DNA from: Sedimentisphaerales bacterium
Lineage (GTDB): Bacteria > Planctomycetota > Phycisphaerae > Sedimentisphaerales > Anaerobacaceae
Length of the DNA: 11,505 nucleotides
Reading direction: 5' to 3'
Assembly: GCA_030630905.1 (NCBI GenBank)
Contig: DAOVMB010000038.1
Coordinates: forward strand, 1 to 11,505
The position numbers and the translations under genes were made by a program. The first letter of the stretch is position 1. Each line of letters opens with the position of its first letter. Positions 5,917 to 11,505 of this stretch are shown in pieces. The notes beneath the pieces are model-generated. The model saw nothing but the letters and a program-made list of their open reading frames with translations, was not told where the DNA came from and did no database searches.

Positions 5917-5945
5917 AATGAATCTTTATAAAAAGGCAACCAACG

Positions 5946-6869
5946 ATGGGAATTTTCACTAAAACAGCAGGATTTTTCAAAGACAGGTTGGGAAAAACAC
6001 GAGCCAAAATCAGCTCTTCGCTTTCTTCGGTATTGAGCCTGAGCAGAAAAATTGACGAACAATTGCTCGATGAGCTGGAAGAAACGCTCATCAGCGACGA
6101 TATCGGCGTCGAGACAACAGACAAACTCGTCTCGGAACTGCGAGAGGCTTATCGCAACAAGCAAATCGCCACTACCGACGATATTATACCGTTTCTTAAG
6201 GAGCACATCAGAAGCTACTGGCCGGACCGCGACAGACAGCTACATCTGGCCCAGACCGGCCCAACGGTTATCCTTGTTGCGGGCGTCAACGGCACCGGCA
6301 AAACCACGAGCATCGCCAAACTCGCGTATATATTCAACAAAAATAACAAAAAGGTCATTGTTGCCGCCTGTGACACATTCCGTGCCGCCGCTGTGGAACA
6401 ATTGACAATCTGGGCCGAGCGAATTGGCGTACAAATTGTCAAACACCAAAGCGGCAGCGACCCGGCGGCCGTTGCCTTCGACGCCTGCGAAGCGGCCCTC
6501 GCCAGAGGCACGGACATCCTGATTCTCGACACAGCCGGCCGATTACATACACAAAAGGACCTTATGCAGCAACTTACAAAAATCCGCGATGTCGTTGCAC
6601 GCAAGATCCCCGACGCCCCGAATGAGGTACTGCTGGTTCTCGACGCTACAACAGGCCAGAACGCAATCTCACAGGCGAAATTATTCACCGAAGCGATTAA
6701 CGTTACCGGCATATTCCTGGCCAAACTTGACGGCACGGCACGCGGCGGAATCGTTATCGCCATCAAGGACCAGCTCGACATCCCGGTTAAGTTCATCGGT
6801 TTGGGCGAAAAACCGGAAGATATAGCAGAGTTCGACCCGGCTACATTCGTGGAAGCATTGTTTAGCTAA
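5946..6869 (+). CDS. ftsY: Signal recognition particle receptor FtsY
   Basis: FtsY is the membrane-bound SRP receptor GTPase that docks Ffh-ribosome complexes at the Sec translocon. The 307-residue protein is almost only the NG core. A short N-terminal segment (MGIFTKTAGFFKDRLGKTR) could be an amphipathic membrane-targeting helix, and the long acidic A domain of E. coli FtsY is missing, as in many bacteria. The N domain covers about 25-95. The G domain shows GVNGTGKTT (113-121), DTFRAAA (143-149), DTAGR (195-199), AKLD (259-262) where TKLD is usual, DGTARGG (262-268) and GLGEKPEDIAEFDP (285-298). AAAAGG at 5931-5936 stands nine bases before the ATG. Genes for two exported proteins follow after 25 bases on the same strand, so they may share transcription with it. 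Confidence 0.95.
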   Translation: MGIFTKTAGFFKDRLGKTRAKISSSLSSVLSLSRKIDEQLLDELEETLISDDIGVETTDKLVSELREAYRNKQIATTDDIIPFLKEHIRSYWPDRDRQLHLAQTGPTVILVAGVNGTGKTTSIAKLAYIFNKNNKKVIVAACDTFRAAAVEQLTIWAERIGVQIVKHQSGSDPAAVAFDACEAALARGTDILILDTAGRLHTQKDLMQQLTKIRDVVARKIPDAPNEVLLVLDATTGQNAISQAKLFTEAINVTGIFLAKLDGTARGGIVIAIKDQLDIPVKFIGLGEKPEDIAEFDPATFVEALFS

Positions 6870-6894
6870 ATGAAATATTTCAGAAGAAATAAAA

Positions 6895-8664
6895 ATGAAA
6901 ATATCGGTCCCCACAGCATTAAAAACAGGTTTTATTCCGTTAGCCTGCTTTCTAACTATTGCTTTATCCGGCACTATTGCTGGTGAAAGAGTAGTGCAAT
7001 ACCAACAAAAGACAGGCCCATTGCTCTGGCCTTCGGAGCCTCCCAAGGACATTCCCTTCGAGCAATCCGAAGAACTCGTCGGGATATTATTTACCGGTCT
7101 ACACAGCGATTATCGCCTCGCCGACACATGGTATCCTTCCTGGGCCTCCGATGATAATTTATATTCGCCATGGACAGATGGACAAACCGACGGCATGAGC
7201 TCCGGTTCCGGTGGCCCCGATGCGACCACCGGCCAGGCCGTAATGTACGGCAATGATCCTCTCAATCTCAAAATCAAGGCTCTCGGTACGACTAAGGGCA
7301 ATCCTCGCCCCTACGAAGGCCGCTATCCCTGTGGCAGTCTCGTTTATAACGGCGTCTGGTATTACGGCACATATTGTTTGGGCCCTGCCGGAAGCGTCAT
7401 GCACGAGGGCATGAGATGGAATTGGCCGGTATTAGGCCCCATCCCCGGCTTCCGCATCTCCACCGACTATGGCAAAACCTGGACCGACAGCCCACACACA
7501 CCGGCAAGACCCCTTTTTCCCGAACCTGCCAAATTCATGGGCCCGCTAAAAATCGGCTCACCCAAATTCATAGACTTCGGCAAAAACATGGAGCACTCGC
7601 CCGACGGCAAAGCTTATCTGGTCGGTTATGGTGCCGAAGAAAACGATCCTAAGCCTCGATATGCCAACCTTAGCTGGATATCAGGCGACCAGATTTATCT
7701 TACAAGAGTCAAACCCAGCATAAAAAGCATCAACGACGAATCAAAATATGAATACTTCGCCGGACACAGTGATAGCGGAAAGCCCATCTGGTCCTATGAC
7801 TTCGAAGACATCAAGCCTTTGCTGGAATGGAACAATAATATGGGCTGCGTCACAATTACCTATAACGCACCGCTCAAAAAATACCTGATGTGCATAACCG
7901 ATGGCTGGCCGACAGTCGCGAAGATGAATTCCTACATCCTCGAATCCGATAAGATTACAGGCGCATGGAAGCTTGTTACATACATGAAGGAGTTCGGCGA
8001 GCAGGGTTATTTCCTCAATTTCCCATCTAAATTTATCAGCAAAGATGGATTGACACTTTGGCTGTGCTATTCGGGTAACTTCAGTCAGGGCTGGAACAAC
8101 ATCCGATTCAAGGCAAAACCACCGGGCAGCCGCTACGGCCTTGTCCTGCAACAGGTAAAATTGCTTAATCCCACAATGTACCGGCAGTACAAAGAAAAGC
8201 AGAACCATCGGCAGCAACAGAAAGACCCGCTTAAGAGCAACAGCAATATCGCCCCGAAAGCCAAAGTAACCACTTCATCAACCTACAAAGGCTACTCCGC
8301 CGAAGCCGCAATTGACCGAGTGGTCGGCGGGTACCCGGAAGACATATCAGCCGAATGGGTCAGCGACGGCGAAAAAGCCTCGGCGAGTCTGCAATTAAGC
8401 TGGAATAAAGCACAAACGATCAACCGTATCTGGCTTTTTGACAGACCCAACACACACGCCGACCAGGTTACTGCCGGAACCCTCACCTTCAGTGACGGCA
8501 GCTCGATAACCGTCGGCGAGTTGCCTGACGATGCTTCGGCCGCAAAAGAAATAACATTCGGACCCAAAGAGGTCAAATGGCTGAAGTTTGTCGTTACTTC
8601 CGTCAAGCCGGAAACTCAGAATATCGGTTTAGCTGAAATCGCGGTTTTCAGCCCCAAAGAATGA
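6895..8664 (+). CDS. Secreted beta-propeller protein with C-terminal DUF7402/discoidin-like domain; probable carbohydrate-active protein
   Basis: The protein is exported: residues 1-30 form a Sec signal peptide (KTGFIPLACFLTIALSGTIAG, likely cleaved near 30). Residues about 60-425 look like a beta-propeller of the kind used by glycoside hydrolases and related DUF4185-type proteins. They have blade-like stretches DTWYPSWASDDNLY (77-90), CGSLVYNGVWYYGTY (146-160) and SKDGLTLWLCYSG (382-394), and one full Asp-box, STDYGKTW (189-196). After a basic Q-rich linker (about 428-448), residues 450-587 form a beta-sandwich domain. It begins NIAPKAKVTTSS and contains RIWLFDRPN, DQVTAGTLTFSDGS and QNIGLAEIAVFSP, the pattern of DUF7402, a relative of F5/8-type carbohydrate-binding modules. 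The substrate is unknown and I cannot name catalytic acids. C18 is too deep in the hydrophobic core to be a convincing lipobox. The gene lies 25 bases behind ftsY, and its stop overlaps the next start as ATGA. Confidence 0.72.
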   Translation: MKISVPTALKTGFIPLACFLTIALSGTIAGERVVQYQQKTGPLLWPSEPPKDIPFEQSEELVGILFTGLHSDYRLADTWYPSWASDDNLYSPWTDGQTDGMSSGSGGPDATTGQAVMYGNDPLNLKIKALGTTKGNPRPYEGRYPCGSLVYNGVWYYGTYCLGPAGSVMHEGMRWNWPVLGPIPGFRISTDYGKTWTDSPHTPARPLFPEPAKFMGPLKIGSPKFIDFGKNMEHSPDGKAYLVGYGAEENDPKPRYANLSWISGDQIYLTRVKPSIKSINDESKYEYFAGHSDSGKPIWSYDFEDIKPLLEWNNNMGCVTITYNAPLKKYLMCITDGWPTVAKMNSYILESDKITGAWKLVTYMKEFGEQGYFLNFPSKFISKDGLTLWLCYSGNFSQGWNNIRFKAKPPGSRYGLVLQQVKLLNPTMYRQYKEKQNHRQQQKDPLKSNSNIAPKAKVTTSSTYKGYSAEAAIDRVVGGYPEDISAEWVSDGEKASASLQLSWNKAQTINRIWLFDRPNTHADQVTAGTLTFSDGSSITVGELPDDASAAKEITFGPKEVKWLKFVVTSVKPETQNIGLAEIAVFSPKE

Positions 8665-9638
8665 AAGGATATATGTCAATAATGACTTCTTTTATTACTC
8701 CACTAAATAGAAGAATTTTTGTATTTCTTTTGCTGGCAACCTGGGTAGCTGCAAACACATCTTCAGAGCCAAAATTCGTTCCGCTGATGCAGGTAGTACC
8801 GATGCCTTATCATCAGGCGTCGTTCCAGCGGGACGGTGTTGAATTGACACAATATCACTTTGGGCCGGGATTGCATCGGCCGTTTCTGTTCCCGGTCATC
8901 GGCCCTTCGGGACGGTCCCTGACGCGCATGGGACATCCGCATGATCCGGAATCGCACAGCCATCATAACTCGGTCTGGATATCTCACCATGACGTCAACG
9001 GCACAAATTTCTGGAGCGACGGCGGTAAAGGAAAGATTCGCCACAAACGCATCGTGGAGTTCGAGGACGCCGACGAGCGCGCATACCTGGTTGCGGAGAA
9101 TGAGTGGATCAACAACGACGGCAAGGTCCTGCTCCTGGAAACACGCCGGGTAACAGTTCTTCCGCTAACGAACAATGAATGGCTGCTTACAATCGATATG
9201 GAATTCAAGGCAAAAAGTGGAACTGTCACGCTCGGAAAGACTCCCTTTGGAATGATAGGCGTGCGTATGGCTAAAACCATCGGCGTCAATGACGGAGGCG
9301 GAAAAATTCGCAACTCCGAGGGAGCGGTAAACGAGAAAGAGGTTTTCTGGAAAAAAGCCAGGTGGGTTGACTATTCCGGTGCGATTACAAACGAGAAAAT
9401 AGAAGGCATTACGCTCTTCGACCATCCGGACAATCCGAACTTTCCCGCCTGTTTCCACGTTCGCAACGACGGCTGGATGGGCGCAACTTTAACATTCGAC
9501 GGCCCCAGAGAAATTCAGCCCGATAAGCCCTTGCAGCTTCGCTATGGTCTGTATATCCACAGCGATATGAAATCCAGTGAAGCTATCGAGGCAGAATGGA
9601 GGCGATTTGTAAAAATCCCTCCGGTAAATTCGGAATAA
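8661..9638 (+). CDS. Secreted DUF6807 (PmoA-family) protein
   Basis: The family is often labelled methane oxygenase PmoA, but it has no membrane-spanning monooxygenase architecture; here it is a soluble, exported beta-rich protein. Residues about 1-31 form a signal peptide with NRR before a hydrophobic core (IFVFLLLATWVAA). The double arginine hints at Tat export but is not a full Tat motif. The body has the family's histidine-rich segment: HPHD (92-95), then HSHHNSVWISHHDVNG (99-114), which could bind metal or sugar. Later conserved-looking parts are GKTPFGMIGVRM (192-203), WVDYSG (235-240) and RYGLYIHSD (294-302). ATG at 8661 overlaps the previous stop by four bases; ATGs at 8673 and 8682 are alternatives, and AGGA at 8666-8669 fits neither ideally. 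Overlap and shared export suggest a joint role with the propeller protein, probably in carbohydrate use. The reaction is unknown. Confidence 0.75.
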   Translation: MKGYMSIMTSFITPLNRRIFVFLLLATWVAANTSSEPKFVPLMQVVPMPYHQASFQRDGVELTQYHFGPGLHRPFLFPVIGPSGRSLTRMGHPHDPESHSHHNSVWISHHDVNGTNFWSDGGKGKIRHKRIVEFEDADERAYLVAENEWINNDGKVLLLETRRVTVLPLTNNEWLLTIDMEFKAKSGTVTLGKTPFGMIGVRMAKTIGVNDGGGKIRNSEGAVNEKEVFWKKARWVDYSGAITNEKIEGITLFDHPDNPNFPACFHVRNDGWMGATLTFDGPREIQPDKPLQLRYGLYIHSDMKSSEAIEAEWRRFVKIPPVNSE

Positions 9639-9642
9639 ACGT

Positions 9643-9650
9643 TAAGGAGG
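9643..9650 (+). promoter_or_regulatory. Orphan Shine-Dalgarno after the DUF6807 gene
   Basis: TAAGGAGG, a near-perfect ribosome binding site, lies five bases after the stop of the DUF6807 gene. No ATG, GTG or TTG follows within the usual 5-12 bases. The next ATG (9681) is 30 bases on and opens a 43-codon frame that is only the antisense of pyruvate kinase. It may be the remnant of a lost third gene in this unit. Confidence 0.45.
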
Positions 9651-9683
9651 AACTATAGTAAAACAAGCCGGACTTTCGCCATG

Positions 9684-11108
9684 TCAGGCGTTGATGTTGT
9701 GGACGTGGATGGAGTTGGTGGTACCCGCGGCACCAAGCGGCTTGCCAGCTACGAGTATTATTTTATCGCCCGCCTGTGCCCAGTTGTTCTCGATAATGAT
9801 CCGATCGACTAAGGACGTGAACTGCCTGATGTCTTTCGGGATTGGTTGGAAGCATGGTATGACTCCATAATGCAGGCACATTTGACGGCATGATTTCTCG
9901 TCGGAGCTTAGCGCAAGTATGGGGACATCAATGCGCGCTTTACTGAGAAAGCGGGCCGATGAGCCGCTTTGCGACCAGACGGCAACGAGTTTAGCGTCGA
10001 TATCCTCGACAAGCTGCCCGACACTGCGAGCCATTGCCGCGGTGAGCGCCAATTCTTTTGTAGTTGTGCTTTTGGGGTGTACGACAGTGTACTGCTTATC
10101 GAGGTATGCTTCGGTTACTCTTGCTATTCGCTCGATTGTCTGTGCCGCCTTTACGGGGTATTTACCGACTGCGGTTTCACCGGAAAGCAGAACGGCATCG
10201 GTATAATCCATGATAGCGTTAGCGACATCCGATACTTCGGCACGCGTGGCGGTGGGATTTTCAATCATGCTCTGGAGCATTTGCGTAGCAACGATAACGG
10301 GTTTGCCGAAATCCCGGCACATCTTTGTGATCCGTTTTTGAATCAGGGGCAATTCGGCAAGGTCCATCTCAACGCCGAGGTCGCCGCGGGCAACCAATAC
10401 GGCGTCACTCGCAGTAACGATCGGCTCCAGATGTGCCAATGCCTGCGGCGTCTCGATTTTGGCTATTATCTTGATGTCAGCCCCGGCATTGCGGATATAC
10501 TCTTTTAGCTGGTTTATCTCGTCGGCCGAACGTACGAAGCTCAACGCAAGAAAATCCAGGTTCCGCTCTATCGCCCAGTCAATACATTCCCAGTCAAACT
10601 CGGTGATTGATGGTATCCTTGTCTGGGTGTCAGGCAGATTGATTCCCTTTCGGCTATACAAAGGGCCGCCAACAATAACTTTGCAGACCAACTCTTCGCC
10701 GTCTCTACCGACCACGTTCAGTGTTATTTGGCCGTCATCGATAAAGATGCGGTGACCGATTTCCACTTCTTTATTGAAATGTTCGTAGTTTGTGCCGAAA
10801 CAATGTGCCGTGCCGGCTTGATTTCCGGGCACAATGCTGACTTTATCACCGGCATACAGCATCTGCCCTTGCGGTTCGATGCGGCTGGTCCGAATCTTCG
10901 GGCCGCACAAATCGCCCAGCACAGCAGTCATTTGATTGTGCCGGGAACGAACAGTATTCAGCGTTCCCAGCAATTTGGTGTGCTCATCAAGCGTGCCGTG
11001 CGAGAAGTTCAGGCGGAAAACATCGACACCATTATCAATCATGGCCTCGATGATTCCCGTCTCTGCACACGAGGGGCCGAGCGTAGCAATTATTTTGGTC
11101 TTTATCAT
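9684..11108 (-). CDS. pyk: Pyruvate kinase
   Basis: This enzyme catalyses the last step of glycolysis, turning phosphoenolpyruvate and ADP into pyruvate and ATP in the cytosol. The 474-residue length is usual for the short bacterial form without an added PEP-utiliser domain. The barrel begins KTKIIATLGPS and has FRLNFSHG (R32, N34, S36), DLCGPKIR (66-73) and AKIET with the catalytic K217 and metal ligand E219. It also has ARGDLGVE with D243, T275 in VIVATQMLQSM, TRAEVSDVANAIMDYTDA (288-304) and LLSGETAVGKYP (307-318). The B domain covers about 75-160. The C-terminal allosteric domain has SQSGSSARFLSKAR (379-392) and ends in GTTNSIHVHNI. A GGCGGA eight bases before the ATG is a weak ribosome site. 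A phosphofructokinase lies 76 bases upstream on the same strand, so a glycolytic operon is likely. The gene converges on the DUF6807 gene with 45 bases between stops and no clear terminator. Confidence 0.96.
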   Translation of the reverse strand: MIKTKIIATLGPSCAETGIIEAMIDNGVDVFRLNFSHGTLDEHTKLLGTLNTVRSRHNQMTAVLGDLCGPKIRTSRIEPQGQMLYAGDKVSIVPGNQAGTAHCFGTNYEHFNKEVEIGHRIFIDDGQITLNVVGRDGEELVCKVIVGGPLYSRKGINLPDTQTRIPSITEFDWECIDWAIERNLDFLALSFVRSADEINQLKEYIRNAGADIKIIAKIETPQALAHLEPIVTASDAVLVARGDLGVEMDLAELPLIQKRITKMCRDFGKPVIVATQMLQSMIENPTATRAEVSDVANAIMDYTDAVLLSGETAVGKYPVKAAQTIERIARVTEAYLDKQYTVVHPKSTTTKELALTAAMARSVGQLVEDIDAKLVAVWSQSGSSARFLSKARIDVPILALSSDEKSCRQMCLHYGVIPCFQPIPKDIRQFTSLVDRIIIENNWAQAGDKIILVAGKPLGAAGTTNSIHVHNINA

Positions 11109-11128
11109 TTCAGGTATCCGCCCCCAGG

Positions 11129-11160
11129 CTCAATTCTAATACTCATATTTAGAATTCGAG
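11129..11160 (-). promoter_or_regulatory. Inverted repeat between phosphofructokinase and pyruvate kinase
   Basis: AATTCTAA (11132-11139) and TTAGAATT (11149-11156) are exact inverted copies around nine bases. CTC (11129-11131) and GAG (11158-11160) extend the stem past one bulged C, giving 11 pairs. It fills the middle of the 76-base intercistronic gap. No T-run follows on the minus strand, so it may be an operator, an mRNA stabiliser or a processing site rather than a terminator. Confidence 0.5.
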
Positions 11161-11184
11161 AATCCCTTCGCAACCATCGCCAAC

Positions 11185-11505
11185 TTAAACTTTCGGATAA
11201 TTACCCAGATATTCGGTCTTAGGCAGTTCGCCAACCAGAGGCATTGCATATTCAACGAAGGCATCGGTTATGCCATTGCCTTCGGCGTTTATGAATTCGT
11301 CGGGCATTGATTTTGTCTTTTCAGCTACGTTGCTCAACTCGGTACGGAACAACTCAACAGAATAGTCTTTTCCATTTCCCAACCGTCTTATCGCTACTGA
11401 TCCGTTGTCTTCCTTCATAGCGTATTGAACGGCATGACGTCCGCACCAGCGTGCTTCCTGAACATCAACGGCAGACTGCAAGCCGGGGTAGCTTCTTTGC
11501 AGATA
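11185..11505 (-). CDS. pfkA: 6-phosphofructokinase, C-terminal part (cut by the window edge)
   Basis: This is the last 106 residues of a PfkA-family phosphofructokinase, the committed step of glycolysis from fructose-6-phosphate to fructose-1,6-bisphosphate. The visible part begins YLQRSYPGLQSAVDVQEARW, the usual segment before the last helices. It continues with CGRHAVQYAM and ends in KSMPDEFINAEGNGITDAF and EYAMPLVGELP. The EGNGIT and EYAMPLV segments resemble PPi-dependent and other group II/III enzymes more than E. coli PfkA. The residues that decide between ATP and PPi lie outside the window, so the phosphate donor is not settled. The frame has no stop to the edge, so the true start is beyond 11505. 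Pyruvate kinase follows after 76 bases, which points to a glycolytic operon. Confidence 0.87.
   Translation of the reverse strand, partial: YLQRSYPGLQSAVDVQEARWCGRHAVQYAMKEDNGSVAIRRLGNGKDYSVELFRTELSNVAEKTKSMPDEFINAEGNGITDAFVEYAMPLVGELPKTEYLGNYPKV

Larger units (their letters stand above)
4998..5945. other. Long divergent intergenic region between dnaA and ftsY, rich in degenerate repeats
   Basis: About 950 AT-rich bases separate dnaA (minus) from ftsY (plus) without a conventional gene. From left to right they hold: the in-frame but unlikely upstream extension of dnaA; a dnaA promoter and palindrome; a degenerate GAGATACGA-type tandem (5228-5247); a near-consensus plus-strand promoter (5293-5321); a short palindrome (5335-5349); a diverged GCTTGTCCTGAG-type repeat (5347-5371); TATGTTGTATG and AGTAAATAGTAAAT stretches (5374-5455); and six AACAAAGCCAAT-type copies (5483-5788) with two small frames. 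No cluster of DnaA boxes (TTATCCACA or one-mismatch forms) was found, so I do not call it oriC. Confidence 0.8.

Noticed and set aside
4998..5945. Possible oriC next to dnaA, given the AT-rich divergent gap and repeats
   Set aside because: I found no cluster of TTATCCACA-like boxes; the nearest match, TTATATACA at 5526-5534, has two mismatches and stands alone. dnaN and other origin neighbours are absent. A GC-skew plot would be needed to reopen this.
6215..6796. 193-residue minus-strand frame opposite ftsY
   Set aside because: It is antisense to the FtsY GTPase core, and its composition reflects the complementary codons.
6895..6950. Lipoprotein signal (LAC at residues 16-18) in the propeller protein
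   Set aside because: The cysteine is inside the hydrophobic core with more hydrophobic residues after it, and a better signal peptidase I site lies near residue 30.
9969..10508. 179-residue plus-strand frame opposite pyruvate kinase
   Set aside because: It is antisense to conserved pyruvate kinase motifs and has no domain or ribosome site of its own.

Overview
The window looks like a chromosomal segment of a Planctomycetota bacterium, probably class Phycisphaerae. This is inferred, not proven. It rests on the style of the proteins (secreted DUF6807/PmoA-type protein, beta-propeller with a DUF7402-type tail, TPS-TPP fusion with a TreT-like partner) and on the intergenic repeats built on AAAACAAAGCCAATTT, which I recall from Phycisphaerae-type genomes. 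No rRNA, tRNA, CRISPR array, transposase or phage gene was recognised.

Layout. Positions 228-3648 (+) hold a two-gene trehalose unit: a fused trehalose-6-phosphate synthase/phosphatase and, one base later, a TreT-like GT4 glycosyltransferase. Convergent to it lies dnaA (minus strand, best start the GTG at 4997). Between dnaA and ftsY lie about 950 bases with no conventional gene. They hold the presumed dnaA promoter, a near-consensus promoter pointing the other way, several palindromes, and a mosaic of degenerate repeats. In the repeats, four copies of an AACAAAGCCAAT core keep the same reading phase at 90, 99 and 90 base intervals. Then on the plus strand come ftsY, a secreted beta-propeller protein with a C-terminal discoidin-like domain, and a secreted DUF6807 protein. 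The last two overlap by ATGA. At the right end, on the minus strand, are pyruvate kinase and, upstream of it and cut by the window edge, the C-terminus of a 6-phosphofructokinase.

How they work together. OtsAB and the GT4 protein probably supply trehalose as a compatible solute, possibly as a two-protein synthase complex like the one described in Thermoproteus tenax. DnaA (replication initiation) and FtsY (SRP receptor) are housekeeping proteins that share the long divergent intergenic region. The two secreted proteins are probably a small carbohydrate-related unit in the envelope or outside the cell. PFK and pyruvate kinase form a glycolytic pair.

The most interesting parts are the phase-keeping repeat block (5483-5788) with its strong upstream promoter, and the OtsAB-GT pair. 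I see no evidence for a defence or mobile system.
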